Shown here: positions 38,177 through 45,921 of the stretch, one piece after another
Numbering within the stretch: the stretch's first letter is position 1
Layout of the letters: every line of letters begins with the position of its first letter
From: Caldilineaceae bacterium
GTDB lineage: Bacteria > Chloroflexota > Anaerolineae > Caldilineales > Caldilineaceae
NCBI GenBank assembly: GCA_020433455.1
Contig: JAGRCP010000063.1
Span: forward strand, 1 to 56,499
DNA length: 56,499 bases
Direction of reading: 5' to 3'
Made by a program: the position numbers and the translations under genes
The notes under the pieces: generated by a model
What the model saw: only the letters and a program-made list of their open reading frames with translations
Databases searched by the model: none
Told to the model about the DNA's origin: nothing

Positions 38177-39001
38177 CTACCTCTCTCCGGCTGCTTCCTC
38201 CTGTAACTCGCACGGATACGTCCTGGTCAGTTCGATAAAGCCGTGTCGCGCCAGGATGGGCTTGCTCATGGGGCCGGCGTCTACCGTCAAGTAGCGATAG
38301 CCCCGGCGCGCGGCTTCCTGGACGCGGACGGTCATCAACGCGGTGTAGAGGCCGCGCCGGCGAAATTCGGGCCGGGTGGAGCCGCCCCAGATGCCGGCGA
38401 AATTGCCGGCCGGATCAAATGTGAGCCAGCCCGCCGCGGCGGGCGCGCCGTCTGCGTAAGCCAGGTAGACGGCCATGGATGACGGTTCCTGGGTCAGGGT
38501 CGCGCGCAGGCGCGCGGCCAGACCGGAAAAAGGGCGAGACCAGACCGCTTTTTCGATCTCGATGACGGCTTGCAGATCGTCGGGGTTGGTGATGCGGCGC
38601 ACGTCGGCCTGGACTTGGGCTTCCAGCAGCGCCGGAGCCGCGGTCAGGTCCAGCACCATGACCGCCTCTTCTTCATCCGTGACAAGGCCCTGGCGCGCCA
38701 GGCGCTGCCGCAGGTCCGACGGCGCGTCATGGCTGTATAGCTTCCACTCGAAGGGCATATTCCGCCCGCGGAAATAGGCGATCTGTCCGGCAATTTCCTG
38801 GTCTGCGTTGGCTTCGTCCAGATCCGAGTAAACAATGATGCCCCGACGGCCGCTGCCGCCGTCGTTGTGGCCGTCATTGGGATCGCCGTCATTGAAGATG
38901 TGGCGTACTACACGGGGCAATACCTCGCGCGTCGTATCCGGCCAGATTGCGCCGCGGCGTTCTTCTCTGTCAAAGAGTGCGAGCAGGTCGTCTTTATTCA
39001 T
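38177..39001 (-). CDS. GNAT family N-acetyltransferase
   Basis: 274 residues. The acetyl-CoA-binding motif is GGSTRPEFRRRGLYTALMTV (R/Q-x-x-G-x-G/A form), followed by AARRGYRYLTVDAG and PILARHGFIEL. The N-terminal half is less conserved and has a Gly/Asn/Asp-rich patch (NDGDPNDGHNDGG). Acceptor unknown. Starts 16 bases after the sugar isomerase stop, same strand. Confidence 0.85.
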   Translation of the reverse strand: MNKDDLLALFDREERRGAIWPDTTREVLPRVVRHIFNDGDPNDGHNDGGSGRRGIIVYSDLDEANADQEIAGQIAYFRGRNMPFEWKLYSHDAPSDLRQRLARQGLVTDEEEAVMVLDLTAAPALLEAQVQADVRRITNPDDLQAVIEIEKAVWSRPFSGLAARLRATLTQEPSSMAVYLAYADGAPAAAGWLTFDPAGNFAGIWGGSTRPEFRRRGLYTALMTVRVQEAARRGYRYLTVDAGPMSKPILARHGFIELTRTYPCELQEEAAGER

Positions 39002-39017
39002 GGCTTATCTTTTCGCT

Positions 39018-39872
39018 CTACAGGTACTTGGCTGCCAGGCCCTGCAAAAATGCCTTTCCCTGCTTGACGAACGCGGTTCCGTCGGGACAGGGATCCAGGA
39101 AGAGACCCCGCTGAAAGGCGAAGTCGCCGATGGATGAATTGTAGGTCTCCATGCCCAGGTAGCCGGTGTAGTTGATATCGGCCAGCGCCTGAAAGAGGTC
39201 GTCCCACGGCACCAGTCCGCCTCCCGGTACGCCCCGGTCGTTTTCACACGCGTGAACGCCCCAGAGCCGATCTCCGCAAGCGCGGACGGCGGCGCCGTAA
39301 TCCCGCACTTCCGTGATGAGGTGGTAGGTATCGAAGAGGACAAACAGGTTATGGTGATCGGCCATGTCGATGAGCGTGAGGACTTGCTGGGGCGTGTTGG
39401 CCACATGGGTGCGAAAGTGGCTCATGGGCTCCAGGACGATGGCTACATCGCGCGCGGCGGCATACTCGGCCAGCTCTCCCAGTCCTTCCGCGGTGCGGGG
39501 CGCTTCATCCGCGGGCGGGCGGCGTCGCTTGATGACGCCCGGATGTCCGTAAAGCGCCCCGGCGTAGGCCACGGCGCCCAGTTCCGCCGCCAGATCCACC
39601 TGGCGCTTGTGCCAGGCAAGCCCGGCGTGTCGGTCATCCGCCTGGTCGGCCGAAAGATCGCAGTGAACAGGCCACGCACCGCCCGGTCCGATAAGCAGCT
39701 TCAGGCCCAGCTGCTCGGCCCTGGCCCGGGTTTTGGTCGGGTCAAAGATAATATCATCGCCCACGGACAGCTCGCACGCGCCCAATCCCAAATCGGCTAT
39801 CTGATCGAGAATGGGAAGTTGGTCATCGGCCCACTTGTCGGTGAAGAGATAAATATGCGCACCGTAGAGCAT
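39018..39872 (-). CDS. Sugar phosphate isomerase/epimerase (AP endonuclease 2-like TIM barrel)
   Basis: 284 residues. ATG 39872 (MLYGAHIYLF) is chosen since AGGA lies six bases upstream; ATG 39887 is the alternative. Metal and substrate residues of the D-tagatose/psicose 3-epimerase and hydroxypyruvate-isomerase group are visible: IVLEPMSHF, LFDTYHLI, GVHACENDRG and GYLGMETY. Interconverts ketoses or inositol derivatives; the exact substrate is not readable. The perfect hairpin at 39951-39999 lies 79 bases upstream. Confidence 0.82.
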   Translation of the reverse strand: MLYGAHIYLFTDKWADDQLPILDQIADLGLGACELSVGDDIIFDPTKTRARAEQLGLKLLIGPGGAWPVHCDLSADQADDRHAGLAWHKRQVDLAAELGAVAYAGALYGHPGVIKRRRPPADEAPRTAEGLGELAEYAAARDVAIVLEPMSHFRTHVANTPQQVLTLIDMADHHNLFVLFDTYHLITEVRDYGAAVRACGDRLWGVHACENDRGVPGGGLVPWDDLFQALADINYTGYLGMETYNSSIGDFAFQRGLFLDPCPDGTAFVKQGKAFLQGLAAKYL

Positions 39873-39950
39873 ATAGGATCCTGTCATTGGCGTTTGATGT
39901 AGGATACGTGCACGGCGATTGTAGCATGGGCGGACCATGGGCGGCAATCA

Positions 39951-39999
39951 CCGTTTATGCGTAGAGACGTAGCATTGCTACGTCTCTACGCATAAACGG
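39951..39999. repeat. Perfect 23-bp hairpin
   Basis: Arms CCGTTTATGCGTAGAGACG plus TAGC (39951-39973) and the exact complement (39977-39999) around the loop ATT. It lies between the divergent isomerase (-) and cold-shock (+) genes, before the cold-shock promoter. The core GTAGAGACG...CGTCTCTAC resembles a dispersed palindrome I recall from cyanobacterial and Chloroflexota genomes. Confidence 0.95.
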
Positions 40000-40035
40000 C
40001 GGCGAACTGGTTCAGTGTAATGGACCTTCCGATTT

Positions 40036-40064
40036 TTGACAGTTTTCCCAATTCGACCTATGAT
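40036..40064 (+). promoter_or_regulatory. Sigma-70-type promoter of the cold-shock gene
   Basis: Perfect TTGACA (40036-40041), 17 bases, TATGAT (40059-40064). The predicted start near 40071 gives a ~105-base untranslated leader, long as is usual for cold-shock mRNAs. Confidence 0.85.
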
Positions 40065-40176
40065 CTTATTACAAGATAGTGAAAGTTCTGACGAGGGCGT
40101 ATAACCATTGTTGAGAACTGGCACGTTTTGTACTGAGTCTTGTTTTTGTTTTACCGCAACACAGGAGTTTTCAACA

Positions 40177-40389
40177 ATGAGTGAGGAACGCGTCACCGGT
40201 ACCGTCAAATGGTTCAATGACCAGAAAGGCTACGGCTTCCTGTCTCACGAGGGCGGTCGCGATGTCTTCGTCCACTACTCCGCCATCATGTCCGAAGGCT
40301 ATCGCAGCCTTGCGGAAGGCGACCAGGTTGAGTTCAGTATTGAAGAGGGTCCCAAAGGTCCGTCCGCTGTAAACGTGCGCAAGCTCTAG
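40177..40389 (+). CDS. Cold-shock protein (CspA family)
   Basis: 70 residues, the normal size. RNA-binding motifs [10 protein letters not shown] (RNP1) and DVFVHYSAI (RNP2) and the opening [15 protein letters not shown] are intact. Single-stranded nucleic-acid chaperone. ATG 40177 follows AGGAG at eight to nine bases; upstream in-frame codons belong to the leader. Own promoter and terminator make it a single-gene unit. Confidence 0.96.
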   Translation: MSEERVTGTVKWFNDQKGYGFLSHEGGRDVFVHYSAIMSEGYRSLAEGDQVEFSIEEGPKGPSAVNVRKL

Positions 40390-40407
40390 ACCTTGCTTCT
40401 TACAACC

Positions 40408-40441
40408 AAAAAGACCGGCCCCGCGGGGCCGGTCTTTTTTT
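40408..40441 (+). terminator. Intrinsic terminator of the cold-shock gene
   Basis: GC-rich palindrome AGACCGGCCCCG/CGGGGCCGGTCT followed by a run of seven T and preceded by five A, starting 19 bases after the stop. Confidence 0.93.
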
Positions 40442-40466
40442 ATCGATGCTTCCTGGGAGTCTCTTG

Positions 40467-41588
40467 ATGTCTTTCTTTTCCATCGCCCGTTTTTGGGGTC
40501 TCGTGGCCGCCCTTGCCTTGCTCTCCGCCTGCGCCCGCAGCGGACCGGCCGCGCCCGTTACGAGCACGCCTGCCGTCGTTGCCGTCCCCACGTTTACGTC
40601 TACGCCCCCCGGCTCAGCCGATGCGTCCCAGGCGACTGTCGCGCCTTCTGCCACGCCGGCTGAGAGCGCCCCCGCGCTTTTGCCCACGGCCACCCTCACC
40701 GCTACGGCCACGCTTTCCCCTGCGGCCACGCTTTCCCCGACGGCGCCGGCTGAGCCGTCGGGGCCGGAGCTGACGGTCACGGGCGAATTGGTCAACGTGC
40801 GCAGCGGACCGGATGTGGCCTATTCCCTGGCGGGAACGATCACCGCGGGCGCGGTCTATACGCCCACCGGCCGCAATGAGGCGGGCGATTGGTGGCAGGT
40901 TTGCTGCTTTGCCGATGAGCCCGGCTGGCTTTTCGGCGGTCTGGTGGAGGTAACCAACGGCGACGCGGTGGCGGTGGCAAGCGATATTCCGCCGCTGCCC
41001 ACATCCGCCCCCGCGGTTACCGCGGACCCCACGGCAGAGCCCGCCGCAGAGCCCGCTGCGGATACGGGGAGCGAGCAGCCTGTGGCGGAGGAGCCTGCCG
41101 CCCCGGCTGATGATCCCTATAGCAGTACCGCGGGCATTTTTGATCCCGCCGCGCAATATCACATTGTGGGCTATCGGGTTATCGGCTATGGCGAGAACAA
41201 CGGCGGCATCTTTAACAACGGGGGCCAGCACATGATCTTCATCAACGTGATTGATGGTGCAGGCAACGGCATTGACGGCGCCGTGGTCAAGAACGCCATC
41301 AACGATAACGTCAACCTTGTCACCGGTTCCAAAGGACCCGGACGCGCCGAATTTGAGATGTTTTGGGATCCGTACAAGCTCTACGTCGCATCCGATCCGT
41401 CCGGCCCCGTCACCAGCCAGACTACCAATCAGATGAATACAGCCCATCCCCACATTCCGGATATTGTGGGACGCCTCGGTCCGCCTGAAGAAGAGTATGC
41501 CATCTGCCCTACGCTGGACGACCGCTGCGATCCGCCTTTTTTTCACGCTCACTGGTCATATGAGGTGACTTTCCAAAAGGTGAATTGA
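40467..41588 (+). CDS. Lipoprotein with SH3-like domain and unknown C-terminal domain
   Basis: 373 residues from ATG 40467 (GGGAG seven bases upstream). Lipobox LLSAC with C22. Residues ~25-100 are a Thr/Pro/Ala-rich stalk; ~102-160 is a bacterial SH3 domain (ELVNVRSGPDVAYSLAGTI, WWQVCCFADEPGWLFG), which usually binds cell-wall material; a second acidic Ala/Pro linker follows; ~225-373 is a domain with GENNGGIFNNGGQHMIFINV, GPGRAEFEMFWDPYKLYVAS and HAHWSYEVTF, conserved-looking but not recognised. Surface anchored, role unknown. Base composition of the stalk is strongly C-rich. Confidence 0.8.
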   Translation: MSFFSIARFWGLVAALALLSACARSGPAAPVTSTPAVVAVPTFTSTPPGSADASQATVAPSATPAESAPALLPTATLTATATLSPAATLSPTAPAEPSGPELTVTGELVNVRSGPDVAYSLAGTITAGAVYTPTGRNEAGDWWQVCCFADEPGWLFGGLVEVTNGDAVAVASDIPPLPTSAPAVTADPTAEPAAEPAADTGSEQPVAEEPAAPADDPYSSTAGIFDPAAQYHIVGYRVIGYGENNGGIFNNGGQHMIFINVIDGAGNGIDGAVVKNAINDNVNLVTGSKGPGRAEFEMFWDPYKLYVASDPSGPVTSQTTNQMNTAHPHIPDIVGRLGPPEEEYAICPTLDDRCDPPFFHAHWSYEVTFQKVN

Positions 41589-41606
41589 GAAAAGGGGGGG
41601 GACGAA

Positions 41607-42596
41607 CTATCGCACTGCCAGCCCCGCGGCTCGATAGATTGCATCGATCACGCGCATGTTTTTTACGCCCTCGGAGCCGTCAGCAGAGAGGGGCGCGCTG
41701 TCGCGAACGGCTTCAACAAAGGCCTGCATCTGATAGTTGTAGGTGGGAATTTTGGGGAACTTCTCCGTGCGTACGCCCGCCTCATCTTTGATGCGCAGGC
41801 GGTGGTAGAGCAAATGAGGCAGCATGAGGTTGAAGACGCTCAATTCTCCGGCGCTGCCGCGCAGACGGACCCGGCTGCGGAAAAGGCACGTCCCCAGCAT
41901 GGAGCAGTACGTGTGACCTGTTGCGCCGGAAGGAAAGGCGAAGCGAGCGTCCATGGTGCGATCCACCTGGGGCGAGAGCAGTTTGGCCTCGGCCTGAATC
42001 ACCGTCGGTTCTTCTCCGGTGAGAAAGCGCAGCATATCCACCGCGTAGCAGCCCATGTCCATGGTCACGCCACCGGCCAGCTCATAGCTGAAGCGTATAT
42101 TGTTGGGGCGGATGGAAGGCGTGCAGAATTGGATATCCGCATGCTCCAGCGTACCGATAGCCCCCTCCTGCACCAAGTCCCGCACCCGCTGCGCCAAAGG
42201 ATGGTAGCGATAGTGGAACGCCTCGGCCAGAACCCGCCCCGTGCGCTCGGCGGTAGCGACCATGCTTTCGGCTTCCTCGGCATTGGCCGCCAGCGGCTTT
42301 TCGCACAGGACGTGCTTCCCTGCCTCCAGGGCGCGGATGCTCCACTGGGCGTGGAGGTTGTTGGGCAGGGGAATGTAGACGGCATCAACCTCGCCGTCCG
42401 CCAGCAACTCGGCATAGTCGCCATAGGCTTTGGGGATGGCGTGCCGCGCGGCAAATTCCCGGGCCCGGACAAGCTCCCGCGCGGCAACGGCCGTAACCGT
42501 AACCGCGGGATTGTTTCGGGCGGGGTTGATTGCGCCCCAGGGCGCGATGCGGGCCGTGCCCAAAATGCCCAGCCGCAGCGGTTCTGGTCCGTTCAT
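41607..42596 (-). CDS. Gfo/Idh/MocA family NAD(P)-dependent oxidoreductase
   Basis: 329 residues. N-terminal Rossmann motif LGILGTARIAPWGAINPA and the family signature HVLCEKPLAANAEEAESM (EKP with catalytic lysine); C-terminal domain with GVTMDMGCYAVDMLRFLTG. The group oxidises or epimerises sugars and inositols. Its ATG overlaps the MaoC stop by four bases, so it is the third gene of the CitE-MaoC operon. Confidence 0.9.
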   Translation of the reverse strand: MNGPEPLRLGILGTARIAPWGAINPARNNPAVTVTAVAARELVRAREFAARHAIPKAYGDYAELLADGEVDAVYIPLPNNLHAQWSIRALEAGKHVLCEKPLAANAEEAESMVATAERTGRVLAEAFHYRYHPLAQRVRDLVQEGAIGTLEHADIQFCTPSIRPNNIRFSYELAGGVTMDMGCYAVDMLRFLTGEEPTVIQAEAKLLSPQVDRTMDARFAFPSGATGHTYCSMLGTCLFRSRVRLRGSAGELSVFNLMLPHLLYHRLRIKDEAGVRTEKFPKIPTYNYQMQAFVEAVRDSAPLSADGSEGVKNMRVIDAIYRAAGLAVR

Positions 42597-43045
42597 GCCC
42601 GCATCCGCATGAGGGCAGTGCGCTCAAAGTCGATGACAACCACGCCGTCCTGATTGCGGCCCACGTGGCGGAAGCGCACAATGCCCTGACCCGGTCGCGA
42701 TTGGGAGGGGCGCTTGTGGATTACCTCGGTGGTGACGTAGAGGGTATCACCATGGAAGAGAGGGTGAGGGTGGGTGACCGTTGCATAACTCAGGTTGGCG
42801 ATCAGCGTGCCTTCGGTCAGGTCGGCCACGGTGATGCCCACGGCCAGCCCCAGGGTGAAGATGCCGTTTACGATGCGCCGGCCGAAATCGCTCTCGCGTT
42901 GGGCATAGTCCTCGTTGAGATGCAGCGGTTGGGTGTTCATGGTCAGGGCGGAGAAGAGGACATTGTCCATTTCCGTGAGCGTGCGCCCCAGGCTGTGGGT
43001 GATGGTTTGGCCGACTTCCAGCTCTTCGTAAAATTTCCCTGCCAT
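42593..43045 (-). CDS. MaoC-like (R)-specific enoyl-CoA hydratase
   Basis: 150 residues from ATG 43045, one base after the CitE-like stop. Hot-dog fold with the catalytic pair in FSALTMNTQPLHLNEDYA (the usual D-x4-H is shifted to N-x4-H) and later HPHPLFHGDTLYVTTEVI. Hydrates enoyl-CoA such as mesaconyl- or itaconyl-CoA. Such MaoC genes are often coupled to CitE-like lyases, giving a hydratase-lyase pair for C5 dicarboxylyl-CoA. The Asn in place of Asp deserves checking. Confidence 0.85.
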   Translation of the reverse strand: MAGKFYEELEVGQTITHSLGRTLTEMDNVLFSALTMNTQPLHLNEDYAQRESDFGRRIVNGIFTLGLAVGITVADLTEGTLIANLSYATVTHPHPLFHGDTLYVTTEVIHKRPSQSRPGQGIVRFRHVGRNQDGVVVIDFERTALMRMRA

Positions 43046-43046
43046 T

Positions 43047-43982
43047 TTAGCCTCGTCTTGCCTGGACTTGCTCATGCCGGGCCAGGATGACCTGGGCCAT
43101 GCGCAGGTTGGCCGCGTCGATCATTTTGCCGTCCAGGCTGATGGCCCCGCGTCCCGCGTCCTGGGCTTCCTGGTAGGCGGCAACGATGCGCTCCGCCCGC
43201 GCGACTTCATCTTCCCGGGGGGAGAATATCCCATTGATAGTCGCTAGCTGTCCGGGATGAATGCACTGCTTGCCGTCAAAGCCCAGCGCGTGGGCAATGC
43301 GGGCTGAGCGTGTGAGCCCCTCGTCATCGCGAAAGGCGGCGTAGGGACCATCCACGGCGCGCAGTCCATTGGTCCGGGCCGTGGCCGCCAGCATCTGCAT
43401 GACCGTATGCCAGCGATGGCCGGGATAGAGATCGTCGTATGCGTCAAACTCGCCAATACCTGCTGAGGGCATCTGCATGGAGGCGGCAAAATCGCCCGGT
43501 CCGAAAATAAGCGCTTCCAGCCGGGGCGAGGCCGCGCCGATTTCCCGCAGATTGACCAGGCCGGCCGCGCTTTCGATCTGGGCCTCCAGGCCGATGGCCC
43601 GATTGATTCCCTGACGCGCTTCGATTTGGCTGAGCAGGGTGGCGACGAAGCGCACATCTTCGCCGCTGCTCGCCTTGGGCAGCATAATCAGGTCGATCTG
43701 ATCGCCTGCATTTTCCACCACGTCTACCAGATCGCGATAGGCAAACGGCGTGTCCAGCGCATTGATGCGCACCAGGCGCGTCCGCGCGCCGAAGTCCGTC
43801 CCGCGCAGGGTTTGGATCACCGCGGCGCGCGCCGCCTCCTTATCGCCGGGAGCGACCGCATCCTCCAAATCCAGGCAGACGGCATCGGCCTGGCCGGCTG
43901 CGGCTTTGGAGGCCATGTCCGGCCGATCGCCGGGCGTAAAGAGCATGCTGCGCATGAGTCGGCCCCGATTGTTACTCAGCAT
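43047..43982 (-). CDS. CoA ester lyase (CitE/HpcH-HpaI family)
   Basis: 311 residues from ATG 43982 (MLSNNRGRLM). Conserved features: RSMLFTPGDRPDMASKAAA, DAVCLDLEDAVAPGDKEAAR, GLEAQIESAAGLVN (metal Glu), LEALIFGPGDFAASM (metal Asp) and GKQCIHPGQLATIN. Cleaves malyl-, methylmalyl- or citramalyl-CoA. With the MaoC-like hydratase it could form a branch like itaconate degradation or parts of the 3-hydroxypropionate cycle, but no CoA-transferase is nearby. A good promoter lies 130-160 bases upstream. Confidence 0.9.
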   Translation of the reverse strand: MLSNNRGRLMRSMLFTPGDRPDMASKAAAGQADAVCLDLEDAVAPGDKEAARAAVIQTLRGTDFGARTRLVRINALDTPFAYRDLVDVVENAGDQIDLIMLPKASSGEDVRFVATLLSQIEARQGINRAIGLEAQIESAAGLVNLREIGAASPRLEALIFGPGDFAASMQMPSAGIGEFDAYDDLYPGHRWHTVMQMLAATARTNGLRAVDGPYAAFRDDEGLTRSARIAHALGFDGKQCIHPGQLATINGIFSPREDEVARAERIVAAYQEAQDAGRGAISLDGKMIDAANLRMAQVILARHEQVQARRG

Positions 43983-44113
43983 GGCGCAATGACTTATCTC
44001 CTGTTCCAGTTCTGCATGAATACCGCGACGGAAATCCAACTGTCCTGCAGCGGAAGAAACCGCATGTGGATTTCCGCCGGGATTCGCTATGTATCTTTCA
44101 TTTTCACGCTATG

Positions 44114-44142
44114 ATTGTAGCTTTTCCGCCCAAATGTGACAA
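44114..44142 (-). promoter_or_regulatory. Sigma-70-type promoter of the CitE-MaoC-Gfo operon
   Basis: Minus strand TTGTCA (44142-44137), exactly 17 bases, TACAAT (44119-44114). Predicted leader about 125 bases to ATG 43982. Confidence 0.72.
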
Positions 44143-44298
44143 CCGGAAGACAGAGAACACATGCGAGTTGTTCTTCTAATCGGGCAGATGGTACACTGGC
44201 GCAGGGAATAACGCTTTGCATCCTCCGGGAAAGCGTTGCTTATTGATTATCATAGCACTCTTTGCCGCAACCTTCCTGTTCGTACTGGATGGATCATT

Positions 44299-45915
44299 GT
44301 GACTGAATCGCCGTCTACGCCCCCTTTACATCGTCGCCCCTGGCGCATTTGGGAACTTGCGCTGATTGCCTTGAGCAGCGTTGCGCTGGTCATGCTTCTG
44401 GCGTTGGCCATCCTGGGAGACCGCAGCCGCACGGCCCGGTTTTGGGCTGAGGCCACAGCCGAGGCGGCCCAGGCGGTTGCATTGGCCCAGGATTCGGCTT
44501 CTTTCTCCCCAACCGCGTCCCCTACAGTCGGTTCTCCCGATGGTTCCACAGACAGCGCTGTTGCCGCGTCTCTTCCCGTCTCCGCTTCCGTCCCTGACGT
44601 TGCTACGCCGTCGGAGTCCGCTGTTTCGGCCGCGCAGTCAGTCGCCTTGTCGGCGGTGTCTGACATTGCCGACGTCGAGACGCCGGCTGCCGCGGCGCCG
44701 GATGCGGAATTGTCGGAAGCCCAATTATCGAACGCTGAGTCCATAGAAGCGGAACCGACAACGACGGAACCGATGGAAGCAGAGTCAGCGGTCGCTACGG
44801 CCCTTAGTGCGCCCATCAACGCCACATCTGCGCAGCTCGCGACGACGACTGTGGATTCCGTCCCGGAAACCCTGCCCCCGGCGACTGCAATGCCTACTGC
44901 GGCGCGGCTTGCCGAGGCCGCAGCTGCCGACAGCGAGATTGGGGCTGCACGCCTGGCGCCGACGCCCGCGCGTACACTGGTGGCATCCTTGATAACGGCT
45001 ACGCCTGTGGCTACCAGCGGCACGCCGGTTTCCATAACTTTGCCGATTACGCCGGACATCGGCGAACCTATCGCCATTACCCTGCCGATTACGCCCGACA
45101 TCGGCGAGCCCGTGGCCATCACGCTGCCGATTACCGTTGAACCCGGCGTCACGCCCGCGCTGGGCAGCCCGGTCTCCATTACCTTTCCCATCAGCATCGC
45201 CACGCCGGCTCCGGATATCGGTCAACCTGTCTCCGCGACCATGCCTGCCCTGGACCTTTCGCTGCGCATCACGCCGATGCCGCCGGTCCGCCCGACGCGC
45301 CTTTTGCGGCCTACTTCTACGCCTACCCCTGCTTCAACGCTGACGCCTACTGCATCGCCGTCCCCCACGCCGACCCTGGCACCGACGTTTACGCCCACTC
45401 CTTCACCTACTGTGCTGTCTACTGTGCCGCCTACTTCCGCGCCGACGGCAACAGCGACTGCCGCTGCGCCTGTTACAGCGACTGTCACCGCTACTATCAC
45501 TGAGACCGCCACGCCGGCGGAAGAAGCGTCGTCTGCCGGCGTGGCGGCTTGCGCCGGCAGCCCTGTCGATGTTCTGGCGTCGGGCGCAAAATTTTACGCC
45601 GGGCCCATCACGGCATATGATCAGGCCCGGCGCTTGGCAGTCTCACTTGTGGTTGTAAATGTTCCCCCGGCCGAAGTCGGCACGGATCGACTCAATCTCT
45701 ATCTGTCGGATCAGGCTCAGTTTAACCGCATCGTGAACGAAGCCGACCAGCCGCGGGAGAATCACATCGATGCAGGCGTGCGCACGGCGGATGAACCGCC
45801 TACGCTGACCGCCGCCATTGGTCACCCCGTGGGCGACTTCTTCGTGACCTTCGTGAATGATACGGCGTCCGACGTGGCGTACTGCCTCCTGGTGGAGAAC
45901 GGCGCTTTGGAGTAG
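44299..45915 (+). CDS. Low-complexity surface protein with repeat stalk and C-terminal domain
   Basis: 538 residues from GTG 44299 (a TTG at 44236 is also in frame). After ~20 residues comes one membrane helix (LALIALSSVALVMLLALAIL), then ~190 residues of Ala/Ser/Thr/Glu-rich sequence, then about five copies of a 14-19 residue unit of the type VSITLPITPDIGEP, a TPTP-rich stretch with alternating Thr/Pro, and a folded-looking ~110-residue end (AACAGSPVDVLASGAKFYAG to VAYCLLVENGALE) with two cysteines. Probably membrane-anchored and extended outside the cell, likely glycosylated. No family recognised. Ends six bases from the convergent oxidoreductase stop. Confidence 0.7.
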   Translation: MTESPSTPPLHRRPWRIWELALIALSSVALVMLLALAILGDRSRTARFWAEATAEAAQAVALAQDSASFSPTASPTVGSPDGSTDSAVAASLPVSASVPDVATPSESAVSAAQSVALSAVSDIADVETPAAAAPDAELSEAQLSNAESIEAEPTTTEPMEAESAVATALSAPINATSAQLATTTVDSVPETLPPATAMPTAARLAEAAAADSEIGAARLAPTPARTLVASLITATPVATSGTPVSITLPITPDIGEPIAITLPITPDIGEPVAITLPITVEPGVTPALGSPVSITFPISIATPAPDIGQPVSATMPALDLSLRITPMPPVRPTRLLRPTSTPTPASTLTPTASPSPTPTLAPTFTPTPSPTVLSTVPPTSAPTATATAAAPVTATVTATITETATPAEEASSAGVAACAGSPVDVLASGAKFYAGPITAYDQARRLAVSLVVVNVPPAEVGTDRLNLYLSDQAQFNRIVNEADQPRENHIDAGVRTADEPPTLTAAIGHPVGDFFVTFVNDTASDVAYCLLVENGALE

Positions 45916-45921
45916 CCCGGT

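Noticed and set aside
40614-41552. Arg/Gly-rich 312-codon frame antisense to the SH3 lipoprotein
   Set aside because: Arises from the Pro/Ala/Thr stalk read backwards.
44250-45203. 317-codon Ala/Val/Gly-rich antisense frame
   Set aside because: Mirror of the low-complexity stalk protein.
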